Source of the DNA: Nitrospirae bacterium GWC2_56_14 | Lineage (GTDB): Bacteria; Nitrospirota; UBA9217 | NCBI GenBank assembly: GCA_001803705.1 | Contig: MHDY01000103.1 | Span: forward strand, 1-19,453 | Reading direction: 5' to 3' | Length of the DNA stretch: 19,453 nucleotides | Part shown: positions 1 through 7,368 of the stretch, piece after piece | Layout: every line of letters begins with the position of its first letter | How positions within the stretch are numbered: the stretch's first letter is position 1 | Program-made: the position numbers and the translations under genes | The notes under the pieces: model-generated | What the model was told of the DNA's origin: nothing | Seen by the model: the letters and a program-made list of their open reading frames with translations, nothing else | Database searches by the model: none

Positions 1-2027
1 GGAGCTGCGTCCTCAACAAGCTGTACATAGGGAACCTTCTTGACTTCCCAGGTGTCGGTCTTGATGTCGTACTTCGAGTTCACGAAGCACTTCCAGTTCT
101 TGTCATCGACAAGATCGAAGTCGCCGCGATAGTAGTAGCCCGGGTACCGGGACTCTTCACGGAACAGGATGTGGCGTGCATGGGCTTCCACGGAAAGGAT
201 GCGGTGATAGTTCTCCCAGCAGCGCATCAGCTCGTGCAAGTCCTTGGCAGCCATCTTGGAGGTGTCTTCCTTCAGCAGCTGGAGACGTCGCAGACCCTCG
301 TCGAGCATGGTCTTGGAGGTCATGTACCAGGTCGAGATGCCGCCAAAGTACTCGTCAGAGATCTTCTGCAGACGGGTCTGGAGCATCTTCGGCTTGATGT
401 AGTTCGGGTTGGTACTCGGATCCGTGGTGTGATTCTTGTACTTCTCATACACCTCGAAGGGCAGATAGAGCTCGGCGGCCAGATGCTCCTCCGTCTCGTT
501 GATCGTCGGGGTATAGTTCGGGTTGTCGAGCATGAACGCCAGTGCGCTCTTTGCGGCGATGCGGCCTTCCGCGTGCGAACCGGACGAGAACTTGTGGCCT
601 GATGCGCCGCAGATGTCGCCGCACATAAAGAGGCCCTTCACGGTCGACGAGCGGTTGTAGTTGCCCGCGATGAACTTCTTGTTCCACTCTTCCGGAGCAC
701 CGAGGTCATCGGGACCGGCACACCAGAAGCCTGCGCAGCCTGCGTGCGAACCGAGGAGATAGGGCTCGGTCGGCATGATCTCGGAAGGAACTTTATCCGG
801 CTCGACGTTGTTCGACGCCCAGAGGCCGGCCTGACCGATGGCCATATCGAGGAAGTCTTCCCATGCTTCGGCGACCAGGTGCTTCACCTTCTTGGCGCCT
901 TCCTTCTCGCCCAGCTTCTCGATGAAGGTCTTGTTGATCGCGTCCATAGCGTGGTGCGTGTTCATGAGGATCGGGCCTTTGCCGAGCTTCATGTCGCGCA
1001 TCATGAGGTGGTTGCGGATTGCGGTGCCGAGGTTGTCGACATACTTGCCGTACTTGGCCTTGGCTTCTGCAAGTGCTTCAGGATTAACGCAATAGTCTTC
1101 GCCGAGGGAGTTGGTTGCCTTGGCCTTGAAGAACAGGAACCATGCTCCCACCGGTCCGTAGCCGTCCTTGAAGCGGGCGGGCACGAAGCGGTTCTCCATC
1201 ATGGTCAGCTCAGCGCCGGCCTGGAGGCCGAGAGCGTAACCGGAACCGGAGTTCCATACCGGGTACCAGGCGCGGCCCTGGCCTTCCTGGGTGGAGCGGG
1301 GACGGAACACGTTCACCGCGCCGCCGGCTGCCAGAACCATGGCTTTTGCCTTGAAGACGTAGATCTTGTTCTCACGGACGCTGAAACCTGCCGCTGCTGC
1401 AACGCGGTTCGGCTCCTTGGCATCGTTGTAAAGCTTCACGATGAACACGCGCTCATAGTGGTTCTGCTTGACACCCGTTGCTTCGCGGTTCGTCTGCAGG
1501 GCCTTCTTCGCGGCTTCCGCCACGATGACCTTGTAGGACTCGCCGTTGATCATGATCTGCCACTTGCCGGAACGGACCGGCTTGCCGCCGTCCTTCAGCA
1601 TGCCCTTGCCGGCTTCCTTTGCCTGGAAACCGTCGAGAGAGAAGCCGTCGTCGCCCATCTTCCAGATCGGAAGGCCCCACTCCTCGAAGAGCTGCACGGA
1701 ATCATCAACGTGACGGCCGAGGTCGTAGATCAGATCCTCGCGGACGATGCCCATGAGGTCGTTCCGAACCATCTTTACATAGTCCACCGGATCATTGTCA
1801 CCCATGTAGGTGTTGATTGCCGACAGACCCATGGCAACGGCGCCGGACCGGTCGGTCGCGGCCTTGTCCACCATGGTGATCTTTATTTTCTTGGGATTTG
1901 CGAAACGTGCGCCTTCGAAAGCCGCGCCGCAGCAAGCCATACCACCGCCGATGAGGAGGAGGTCGGTCTCGACCGTCTCGATCTCAGGCTTCTTGCAGAA
2001 TGAAAAGTTACAGGTTTCCTTTTCCAT
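1..2027 (-). CDS. aprA: Adenylylsulfate (APS) reductase subunit alpha, C-terminus cut by window edge
   Basis: This is the FAD-binding catalytic subunit of dissimilatory APS reductase, which interconverts APS and sulfite plus AMP in the cytoplasm. The ATG at 2027 follows a strong GGAGG and is 14 bp from the aprB stop. An FAD-binding GGGMACCGAAFEA motif lies near residues 25-37, followed by DKAATDRSGAVAMG. The substrate-site region contains GRAWYPVWNSGSGYA and ENRFVPARFKDGYGPVGAW, and MCGDICGASGHKFSSGSHAEG comes later. The reading frame stays open to the window edge (675 codons) and ends in the family-typical tail FVNSKYDIKTDTWEVKKVPY, so only a few residues should be missing. It is the last visible gene of the sat-aprB-aprA run. 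Sequence alone does not tell whether the enzyme works in the reductive or oxidative direction. Confidence 0.97.
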   Translation of the reverse strand, partial: MEKETCNFSFCKKPEIETVETDLLLIGGGMACCGAAFEGARFANPKKIKITMVDKAATDRSGAVAMGLSAINTYMGDNDPVDYVKMVRNDLMGIVREDLIYDLGRHVDDSVQLFEEWGLPIWKMGDDGFSLDGFQAKEAGKGMLKDGGKPVRSGKWQIMINGESYKVIVAEAAKKALQTNREATGVKQNHYERVFIVKLYNDAKEPNRVAAAAGFSVRENKIYVFKAKAMVLAAGGAVNVFRPRSTQEGQGRAWYPVWNSGSGYALGLQAGAELTMMENRFVPARFKDGYGPVGAWFLFFKAKATNSLGEDYCVNPEALAEAKAKYGKYVDNLGTAIRNHLMMRDMKLGKGPILMNTHHAMDAINKTFIEKLGEKEGAKKVKHLVAEAWEDFLDMAIGQAGLWASNNVEPDKVPSEIMPTEPYLLGSHAGCAGFWCAGPDDLGAPEEWNKKFIAGNYNRSSTVKGLFMCGDICGASGHKFSSGSHAEGRIAAKSALAFMLDNPNYTPTINETEEHLAAELYLPFEVYEKYKNHTTDPSTNPNYIKPKMLQTRLQKISDEYFGGISTWYMTSKTMLDEGLRRLQLLKEDTSKMAAKDLHELMRCWENYHRILSVEAHARHILFREESRYPGYYYRGDFDLVDDKNWKCFVNSKYDIKTDTWEVKKVPYVQLVEDAA

Positions 2028-2041
2028 TTATTTTATCCTCC

Positions 2042-2473
2042 TTATTTCTTAATGACCGGCATCGGCTTCGTGGTGGTGAAGAAGCCCGGCTGTTTGAGTT
2101 TTGCCAAATCTGCTTCTGGTTTTCCCTTGTAGGGATCGACCGAACCTTCAGCAGTGGTCCTGATCGGGAATTTAAAGCGCAACAGCTTCCCGTTCCGGAA
2201 CTTAATGGTCCACATGATTGAATCCGTGCCCCGCATCGGGATCACGTTCGCGCCCAGAGGAGCGAAATCCTGATACGCCCGGATCTCGATCGCCTGCTGC
2301 GGGCAGATCTTTACGCAGTTGTAGCACTCCCAGCACTGCTCTGTCTCCTGGTTGTAGGCCTTCATGAGGTCCCTGTTCAGGGTCATGAGGTCGTTCGGGC
2401 AGATATACTGGCAAGCAGTCTTATCTTGCGCCTTGCAGCCGTCGCACTTCTCGGTAATTACATAACTCGGCAT
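2042..2473 (-). CDS. aprB: Adenylylsulfate (APS) reductase subunit beta, two [4Fe-4S] ferredoxin
   Basis: This is the electron-transfer partner of AprA, carrying two [4Fe-4S] clusters. The 143-residue protein has C10, C13, C21 and C25 in a CDGCKAQDKTACQYICPN motif, and C47, C50, C53 and C57 in CWECYNCVKIC. These are the eight ligands expected of AprB. A C-terminal tail rich in Lys and Pro follows and normally wraps around AprA. The tail is shorter than in the Desulfovibrio proteins, which are about 165 residues as I recall. The ATG at 2473 has a GGAGGAAG ribosome binding site. The gene sits 87 bp after sat and directly before aprA, so the three are probably co-transcribed. Electrons are expected from a Qmo complex, which is not in the window. 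Confidence 0.97.
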   Translation of the reverse strand: MPSYVITEKCDGCKAQDKTACQYICPNDLMTLNRDLMKAYNQETEQCWECYNCVKICPQQAIEIRAYQDFAPLGANVIPMRGTDSIMWTIKFRNGKLLRFKFPIRTTAEGSVDPYKGKPEADLAKLKQPGFFTTTKPMPVIKK

Positions 2474-2536
2474 GTTATTACTTCCTCCTATCTATGGAAT
2501 GTAGTTAACTGCATCTGCAGTCGTTAAACCCGCTTG

Positions 2537-2564
2537 GTACGGGCGAACAGCCGTTCGCCCCTAC
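2537..2564. repeat. REP-like palindrome overlapping the sat stop codon
   Basis: The arms GGGCGAAC (2541-2548) and GTTCGCCC (2553-2560) form a perfect 8-bp stem around AGCC. The stem extends by GTA/TAC pairs beyond one C-C mismatch. On the coding strand it reads GTAGGGGCGAACGGCTGTTC and supplies the TAG stop of sat. No T-tract follows, so it is not a standard intrinsic terminator. The sequence resembles a dispersed extragenic palindrome type (GGGGCGAACGG...TTCGCCCC) seen in many bacterial genomes. That family assignment is from memory. Confidence 0.75.
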
Positions 2565-3805
2565 TTCTTTTCCGTATGCGTGCCTTCAGCGTGGCTGTGG
2601 AGCTTGATCTCCACCTTCTCGGTGAGGCCGGCATAGTACTTCTTGAGGATCTCGAGCACTTCGGGGCGGCTGAAATGATCGGGAACGTTCTCGCCCTCGG
2701 AGAGCATCTTCCGAAGCTTGGTGCCGGAGAGCATGAGCCGGTCTTCTTTGCTGTGGGGGCAGGTCCGCATGGAGGCCATGCCGTCGCACTTGAAGCAGTA
2801 GAACGTGTGGTCGATCTTGAGCGGCTGGGTCTCAAGCGCGCCCTTTGGGATATCGTCGAAGATCTTCTGAGCGTCAAAGGGACCGTAGTAGTCGCCCACA
2901 CCGGCATGATCGCGGCCGACGATCAGGTGGCTGCAGCCGAAGTTCTGACGGAAAAGCGCGTGGAGCAGCGCTTCACGAGGACCGGCATAGCGCATTTCCA
3001 TGGGGTAGCCGCACTGAATGGAAGAGTCCTTCACGAAGTACTTGTCCATGAGGGTGTTGATGGCGTCGGCGCGGACATCGGCCGGGATATCGCCTTCTTT
3101 GAGCTTGCCCAGGATCTGGTGGATCAGGACGCCGTCCATGGTCTCGATGGCGATCTTGGCAAGGTACTCGTGCGAGCGGTGCATGGGGTTTCTGGTCTGG
3201 AATGCTGCGATCGTGCTCCAGCCCTTCTCCTCGAACATCTTGCGCGTCTCGACAGGCTTCATGTAGATGCCCTTGAAGGTCTCGGGGAAATGGGCCTCGG
3301 AGAGGACCTTTACCGGACCGCCGAGGTTGATGTCAGGCTGTCCCATGACCTTCTGCACGCCCGGGTGGCCGGCAACGTCGTTGGTGCGGAAGATCATCTT
3401 ACACTCGTGTTCCTTGTCGGCCTTGGTCATCTCGTACTTCTCGGCGACCTTCATGGTTGCCATGATCGTACCAGCTTCCTCGTCAACAAGGCATATTTCT
3501 TCGTTCTTCTTGAGCGAGGCGGCGAACTCCTTGGAACAGGAGAGCGTCACCGGGACCGGCCAGAACGTGCCGTCGGCAAGCTTGAACTTGTCGCTGCAAA
3601 CGCCCTTCCAATCCTTCTTGCCCATGAAGCCCGTGAGCGGGGTGAATGCGCCGATGCCCATCATCACGAGGTCTGCGGTCTCACGCGAGGAGATCTTGAG
3701 CTGCTTCAGGGTCTTTGCCTTCTTGAGCTCTTTTGCAAGAGCCGCGCCTTCCAGAAGAAGCGGCATGAGCTTCTTCTTTTTGCCGTGAGGCTTTACCAGT
3801 GCCAT
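2561..3805 (-). CDS. sat: Sulfate adenylyltransferase (ATP sulfurylase), dissimilatory type
   Basis: This cytoplasmic enzyme catalyses sulfate + ATP = APS + PPi, the activating step of sulfate reduction, or the last step of sulfite oxidation run in reverse. The 414 residues are full length for the single-chain type. Catalytic motifs are QTRNPMHRSH at 203-212 and GRDHAGVG at 297-304. C337, C340 and C349 plus H351 (C-x2-C-x8-C-x-H) resemble the zinc site of ATP sulfurylases such as that of Thermus. A Lys-rich start precedes the PUA-like N-terminal domain. ATG 3805 has AAGGAGG upstream. The stop codon lies inside a REP-like palindrome. The gene lies between adk and aprB on the same strand, 71 bp from adk. 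Confidence 0.97.
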   Translation of the reverse strand: MALVKPHGKKKKLMPLLLEGAALAKELKKAKTLKQLKISSRETADLVMMGIGAFTPLTGFMGKKDWKGVCSDKFKLADGTFWPVPVTLSCSKEFAASLKKNEEICLVDEEAGTIMATMKVAEKYEMTKADKEHECKMIFRTNDVAGHPGVQKVMGQPDINLGGPVKVLSEAHFPETFKGIYMKPVETRKMFEEKGWSTIAAFQTRNPMHRSHEYLAKIAIETMDGVLIHQILGKLKEGDIPADVRADAINTLMDKYFVKDSSIQCGYPMEMRYAGPREALLHALFRQNFGCSHLIVGRDHAGVGDYYGPFDAQKIFDDIPKGALETQPLKIDHTFYCFKCDGMASMRTCPHSKEDRLMLSGTKLRKMLSEGENVPDHFSRPEVLEILKKYYAGLTEKVEIKLHSHAEGTHTEKK

Positions 3806-3838
3806 TGTGTTTCCTCCTTAATGAATTTTATAAGTCGT

Positions 3839-3866
3839 ATAGGTCCATAGGTCGTAGAGGACCTAT
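3839..3866. repeat. Inverted repeat ATAGGTCC/GGACCTAT between adk and sat
   Basis: Perfect 8-bp arms at 3839-3846 and 3859-3866 surround a 12-nt spacer. The spacer itself repeats ATAGGTCG, so the site also has direct-repeat character (ATAGGTCC ATAGGTCG). It lies in the 71-bp spacer between adk and sat. No T-tract follows on the minus strand. It could be an operator, an mRNA stability hairpin, or a member of a dispersed repeat family. Confidence 0.6.
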
Positions 3867-3876
3867 TGAAATCACT

Positions 3877-4524
3877 TTACCCGAGGACGGCCGTCACCTT
3901 GTTGAATATGTCGTTGATGCTGCCCACGCCCATGACGGTCTTCATGATGTTCTTCTTTGAGTAGTAATCGATGAGCGGCGCGGTCTGCTGCGTGTACACT
4001 TCGAGCCGCTTTTTGATGGTTGCTTCCTTGTCGTCGTCGCGCTGGAACAGGACACCGCCGCACTTGTCGCAGGTCCCTTCTTTTTTGGGGGCCGAGAAGT
4101 AGATATTGTACATCTGCTGGCAGCTTTTGCAGGTACGGCGGCCGGTGAGCCGCTTCAGAAGGTCGTTCATATCAACGTCGATATTGAGGGCAATAGTAAG
4201 AGGCATGTCCATGCCGGAGAGGATCTTGTCGAGGGCCTCGGCCTGGGCTGTGTTGCGCGGGAACCCGTCGAGGATAAAGCCGGTCTTGCAGTCGGGCTGC
4301 TTGATCCGTTCTTCAACAAGGCCGAGCACGATCTTGTCGGAAACAAGGCCGCCCGAATCCATGATCACTTTGGCCTCTTTGCCGAGCGGCGTGCCGTCGG
4401 CCACAGCCTTGCGGAGAATATCACCCGTGGAAATCTGCGGGATCTTGTACTTGTCAATCAGCATCTTTGCCTGCGTGCCTTTACCAGCACCAGGAGCACC
4501 GAGCAGCACAATCCTTTTTGCCAT
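3877..4524 (-). CDS. adk: Adenylate kinase, zinc-LID type
   Basis: It converts AMP + ATP to 2 ADP in the cytoplasm. From ATG 4524 the protein is 215 residues, the usual long-form length. The P-loop GAPGAGKGT is at 9-17, the AMP-binding LDGFPR at 85-90, and a structural zinc site in the LID is formed by C132, C135, C152 and C155. The frame is open 20 codons further upstream, but MAKRIVLLGAPG is the canonical start and it has GGAGG 10 nt ahead. That Shine-Dalgarno is half of a 12-bp palindrome, GGAGGATCCTCC (4528-4539). Its place just before sat-aprBA suggests it recycles the AMP released by APS reductase. It may also be the only cellular adenylate kinase. Confidence 0.95.
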   Translation of the reverse strand: MAKRIVLLGAPGAGKGTQAKMLIDKYKIPQISTGDILRKAVADGTPLGKEAKVIMDSGGLVSDKIVLGLVEERIKQPDCKTGFILDGFPRNTAQAEALDKILSGMDMPLTIALNIDVDMNDLLKRLTGRRTCKSCQQMYNIYFSAPKKEGTCDKCGGVLFQRDDDKEATIKKRLEVYTQQTAPLIDYYSKKNIMKTVMGVGSINDIFNKVTAVLG

Positions 4525-4548
4525 CGTGGAGGATCCTCCGTCAACATT

Positions 4549-4577
4549 ATTTAATTTACAGAGAGAGAAGGTGTAAA
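4549..4577 (-). promoter_or_regulatory. Candidate sigma70-type promoter for adk-sat-aprBA
   Basis: On the minus strand TTTACA (4577-4572) is followed by a 17-bp spacer and TTAAAT (4554-4549), about 25 bp before the adk start. The match is only moderate and the surrounding sequence is AT-rich, so chance resemblance is possible. Confidence 0.3.
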
Positions 4578-4632
4578 GGCGCAATAAACCCTTTGCGACG
4601 TTTTAACCGGCCTATAATCGTTGAAATCGAGT

Positions 4633-4667
4633 TAATATTCAAGTTAAAAATTATAATTTGAATATTA
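4633..4667. repeat. AT-rich inverted repeat TAATATTCAA/TTGAATATTA
   Basis: Perfect 10-bp arms (4633-4642 and 4658-4667) flank a 15-nt AT-only-except-one spacer, directly after the rdgB stop and upstream of adk. The area is much more AT-rich than the rest of the window. On the minus strand no T-run follows the hairpin. An operator for a dimeric regulator upstream of adk-sat-aprBA, or a weak transcript-end hairpin for rdgB, are both possible. Confidence 0.55.
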
Positions 4668-4674
4668 GTTTTGT

Positions 4675-5277
4675 TTATAAATGGATATGCCCATGAAGAA
4701 ATTTCGCCAGTTTTTCAATCGCTTTACCCCTATGACTGAGGCTATCCTTCTCATTTCCCGTCATTTCTGCAAAGGTGTTTAGAAACCCTTGGGGAATAAA
4801 TACAGGATCATACCCGAATCCGGTATTTCCTTTAGGTTCCAGACCAATACGGCCTTTTGCGTAGCCAAAAAAGGTCTTCACCTGCCCGTCGGGGAAGGCC
4901 AGCGCCATGCAACAGACAAATTGAGCTCCTCGTTTTTCCTCCGGGACATTTTTCAGCTCACGCAGCAGCTTTTCGTAATTTTTTATATCGTTCCCACTGC
5001 CGGAACCGCCTGCATACCGTGCAGAATAGACGCCCGGTGCGCCGCCCAGAGCATCCACCTCGAGGCCCGAATCATCGGCCAGAGACGGTTTGCCCGTACA
5101 GGCGCAGACCTCGGCAGCCTTTTTGACCGCATTCCCTTCAAAGGTTTCCTTATCTTCCACGGTTTCCGGACAATCAGGGAAATTATCGAGCGAGAGGATC
5201 GTGACCGGAAGGTCGGCGGTGATCCGCCTGATCTCCTCGATCTTTTTTTTGTTTCGCGTGGCTAGAACGATTTCCAT
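4675..5277 (-). CDS. rdgB: XTP/dITP diphosphatase (non-canonical purine NTP pyrophosphatase, RdgB/HAM1)
   Basis: It hydrolyses dITP, ITP and XTP to monophosphates and PPi, cleaning damaged purines from the nucleotide pool. The product is 200 residues from ATG 5277 and opens with MEIVLATRNKKKIEEI, the classic family start with its TxNxxK signature. ADDSGLEVDAL holds the catalytic acidic residues, and PGVYSARYAG, GFGYDPVF and SHRGKA near the end are substrate-site motifs. An in-frame ATG at 5292 adds five residues and cannot be excluded, since neither start has a strong Shine-Dalgarno. The frame is open to 5457, but the added residues do not match the family. It lies upstream of adk on the same strand. 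Confidence 0.93.
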   Translation of the reverse strand: MEIVLATRNKKKIEEIRRITADLPVTILSLDNFPDCPETVEDKETFEGNAVKKAAEVCACTGKPSLADDSGLEVDALGGAPGVYSARYAGGSGSGNDIKNYEKLLRELKNVPEEKRGAQFVCCMALAFPDGQVKTFFGYAKGRIGLEPKGNTGFGYDPVFIPQGFLNTFAEMTGNEKDSLSHRGKAIEKLAKFLHGHIHL

Positions 5278-5341
5278 TTTTCTGCTTGCCATCCCTGTCA
5301 ATAAAGAGAGTCCCCGGCCTCCGGCCCGGAAATGAGCGGCC

Positions 5342-5370
5342 ACCCTATCACAAAAAACAGGACTTTGCAA
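5342..5370 (-). promoter_or_regulatory. Candidate promoter for rdgB
   Basis: On the minus strand TTGCAA (5370-5365), a 17-bp spacer and TAGGGT (5347-5342) with a preceding TGA (extended -10) lie about 65 bp before the rdgB start. The -10 box is a poor match, so confidence is low. Confidence 0.3.
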
Positions 5371-5420
5371 CCAGGGGCTCGGAGATGACATCGTAAAACG
5401 ACCGGCCTGAAAATAATATA

Positions 5421-5449
5421 TTGACAAGCCTTTTTTTCTGCGGTATATT
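5421..5449 (+). promoter_or_regulatory. Sigma70-type promoter for rho
   Basis: TTGACA (5421-5426), a 17-bp spacer and TATATT (5444-5449) form a near-consensus promoter facing rho. Transcription would begin near 5456, giving a leader of about 300 nt. Confidence 0.75.
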
Positions 5450-5455
5450 CTAAGC

Positions 5456-5753
5456 ACTGAAAACCAACAGAGCTTTGTTTCCTGATCAAAAACCCCAGTT
5501 ATTACCTAACCCGAGCACCATAGCCAGGTAGCATACATCGCATACCGTTCCAAAATAGAAAGGTCCTGCATCCTTCTTTAACATAACTCACGAGCAGACT
5601 GGGTCGTTGTTGCAAACCTCTCATCCTTATCTCGCACTCTGATGGAATATGCTCGCCCTCTGACATCACAACTACCGCAATGAAAAAACCGGATCATCCC
5701 ACCATCTCTTATGCCTCATCTGCCCAACAAACCACGGGCCAAGGAGCAACCAC
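5456..5753 (+). promoter_or_regulatory. C-rich rho leader, probable rut/autoregulatory region
   Basis: This is the bulk of the only long gene-free stretch (5278-5753). Across 5461-5740 I count about 90 C against 42 G, an unstructured C-over-G bias typical of Rho utilisation sites. It contains no convincing ORF, tRNA or terminator hairpin. Rho genes in enterobacteria are controlled by Rho-dependent attenuation in a leader of similar length, so the same control is a reasonable inference here. The end carries AAGGAG just ahead of the rho ATG. Confidence 0.55.
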
Positions 5754-7001
5754 ATGAATTTAGTAGAACTGAAAAGCAAGGAGATCTCCGAGCTTACCGC
5801 CATGGCGGACGAATTGAAGATCGAGGGCATCAGCGGTCTGCGCAAACAGGAGCTGATCTTCGCTATCCTGCAGGCCCAGACCGAAAAGAACGGAATGATC
5901 TTCGGCGAAGGCGTGCTTGAGATACTGCCCGACGGCTTTGGCTTCCTGCGGGCGCCTGATTATAACTATCTGCCCGGCCCGGACGATATCTATGTATCGC
6001 CCTCCCAGATACGCCGGTTCAGCATTCGCACCGGCGACACCGTCTCCGGCCAGATCCGGCCGCCCAAGGAAGGCGAACGCTACTTCGCCCTGCTCAAAGT
6101 TGACGCCATCAACTACGAGGACCCCGAAATTTCACGGTCCAAAATCCTCTTCGATAACCTGACCCCCTACTATCCCGAAAAGAAAATCAAGCTCGAACAT
6201 TCACCGACGGACTATACGACCCGCGCCATGGACCTGGTCACCCCTATCGGCATGGGCCAGCGCGGCATGATCGTGGCGCAGCCCCGGACCGGCAAGACCA
6301 TGTTGCTCCAGGCCATTGCCAAGGCGATCATCAAGAACCATCCTGACATCAAGCTGATCGTGCTCCTCATCGACGAGCGGCCCGAAGAGGTCACCGACTG
6401 GGCGCGTCAGGTCAAAGCCGAGATCATCAGCTCCACCTTTGACGAACCGCCGCAGCGGCATGTGCAGGTCGCCGACATGGTGAGCGAGCGCGCCAAGCGG
6501 TTGGTGGAGCACAAGAAGGATGTCGTTATCCTGCTGGACAGCATCACCCGCCTCGCCCGGGCGCATAATGCCATCATCCCGGCCTCAGGCAAGGTCCTCT
6601 CCGGCGGTCTCGACGCAAATGCGCTCCAGCGTCCAAAACGGTTCTTCGGCGCAGCCCGCAGCATCGAGAACGGCGGCAGCCTCACGATCCTCGCAACAGC
6701 GCTCGTGGACACCGGCAGCCGCATGGACGACGTGATCTTCGAAGAGTTCAAGGGCACGGGCAACATGGAGCTGCACCTCGACCGGAAGCTCGTGGACAAG
6801 CGCGTGTTCCCGGCCATCGACATTAACGCTTCGGGCACCCGCAAGGAAGAGCTGCTCGTCGACAAAGATGACCTGAACCGCATGTGGGTCCTCCGGAAGG
6901 TCCTGAACCCCCTGTCCACCGTGGAAAGTATGGAGTTCCTGCTGGAAAAGCTGAAACAGAACAAAACGAACCGGGATTTCCTGGATTCCATGAACAAGTA
7001 G
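5754..7001 (+). CDS. rho: Transcription termination factor Rho
   Basis: This is a hexameric RNA-dependent ATPase/helicase that ends transcription at Rho-dependent sites. The 415 residues are the normal compact length without insertion domains. Rho_N helical domain is at about 1-45, the cold-shock RNA-binding domain at about 48-118 (DGFGFLRAPDYNY), and the RecA-like ATPase follows. Walker A is QPRTGKT at 176-182, where the better known E. coli form has PPKAGKT. Walker B is DVVILLDSITRLARAHN near 256-272, and the Q-loop SGKVLSGGLDANAL is at 278-291. ATG 5754 has AAGGAG 7-8 nt ahead. A strong promoter and a C-rich leader precede it. Confidence 0.98.
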   Translation: MNLVELKSKEISELTAMADELKIEGISGLRKQELIFAILQAQTEKNGMIFGEGVLEILPDGFGFLRAPDYNYLPGPDDIYVSPSQIRRFSIRTGDTVSGQIRPPKEGERYFALLKVDAINYEDPEISRSKILFDNLTPYYPEKKIKLEHSPTDYTTRAMDLVTPIGMGQRGMIVAQPRTGKTMLLQAIAKAIIKNHPDIKLIVLLIDERPEEVTDWARQVKAEIISSTFDEPPQRHVQVADMVSERAKRLVEHKKDVVILLDSITRLARAHNAIIPASGKVLSGGLDANALQRPKRFFGAARSIENGGSLTILATALVDTGSRMDDVIFEEFKGTGNMELHLDRKLVDKRVFPAIDINASGTRKEELLVDKDDLNRMWVLRKVLNPLSTVESMEFLLEKLKQNKTNRDFLDSMNK

Positions 7002-7008
7002 ATTTTAC

Positions 7009-7035
7009 TTGAAATTCCGTGCTGATTAGTATAAT
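7009..7035 (+). promoter_or_regulatory. Candidate promoter for rpmE
   Basis: TTGAAA (7009-7014) and a perfect TATAAT (7030-7035) lie in the 103-bp rho-rpmE spacer, about 70 bp before the rpmE start. The 15-bp spacing is short of optimal, so the -35 element may be weaker than it looks. Confidence 0.45.
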
Positions 7036-7104
7036 ATTCCCGTTCTCAATCAACGAGGGCCGTGGTTTCAGGCTTTCGCAGTAATTCTTTAGGAGGATCA
7101 GGTC

Positions 7105-7302
7105 ATGAAAGAAGGCATTCATCCCGACTACAAGGTGGCAACAGTAAGCTGCGCCTGCGGGGAAAAGTTCACCACCAAGTCGACGAAAGAAACGCTCCGG
7201 CTTGACATCTGCTCGGTCTGCCATCCGTTCTTCACCGGCAAACAGAAGCTGATCGACACCGAAGGCCGCGTCGACAAGTTCCGGAAAAAATACGCCAAAT
7301 AG
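7105..7302 (+). CDS. rpmE: 50S ribosomal protein L31, zinc-binding type
   Basis: This is a small protein of the large ribosomal subunit at the central protuberance, involved in intersubunit bridging. The 65 residues include C16, C18, C36 and C39, the CxC...CxxC zinc ligand set of the C+ (RpmE) type. The C- form (YkgM/RpmE2), used under zinc limitation, lacks these cysteines. HPDY near the start and HPFFTGKQK are family signatures. ATG 7105 has a strong AGGAGG. A hairpin with a short T-tract follows directly. Confidence 0.97.
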   Translation: MKEGIHPDYKVATVSCACGEKFTTKSTKETLRLDICSVCHPFFTGKQKLIDTEGRVDKFRKKYAK

Positions 7303-7312
7303 CTTCTCCTTC

Positions 7313-7339
7313 GGCGGCCTTTTGGGCCGCCTTTCTTCT
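7313..7339 (+). terminator. Intrinsic terminator or attenuator after rpmE
   Basis: GGCGGCC (7313-7319) pairs with GGCCGCC (7325-7331) over a TTTTG loop and is followed by TTTCTTCT. The interrupted T-tract suggests partial termination. Its stem closely resembles the hairpin after hisG. Confidence 0.6.
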
Positions 7340-7368
7340 GGAAGAACAAGCCCCGTGAGGTTTCTCCT

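Noticed and set aside
744..2003. Long plus-strand open frame of 419 codons opposite aprA
   Set aside because: It is the mirror of the aprA codons. Its translation has no family resemblance, while the minus frame gives an unambiguous AprA.
2508..2521. Small palindrome ACTGCA-TC-TGCAGT upstream of aprB
   Set aside because: The loop is only 2 nt and the site is short, so it is likely chance. There is no independent sign of function.
2534..3850. Plus-strand open frame of 438 codons opposite sat
   Set aside because: It is antisense to a full-length ATP sulfurylase and arises from GC-biased codon use.
4525..4584. Upstream extension of adk to the ATG at 4584
   Set aside because: The extra 20 residues do not belong to the adenylate kinase fold, and ATG 4524 has its own Shine-Dalgarno and canonical N-terminus.
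5312..5330. GC-rich hairpin CCGGCCTCCGGCCCGG upstream of rdgB
   Set aside because: GGCC is self-complementary, so symmetry is expected by chance. It lacks a T-tract on either strand.
5711..5920. Small plus-strand open frame overlapping the rho start as a leader peptide
   Set aside because: It runs out of frame deep into rho and has no ribosome binding site. The rho ATG with AAGGAG is better supported.
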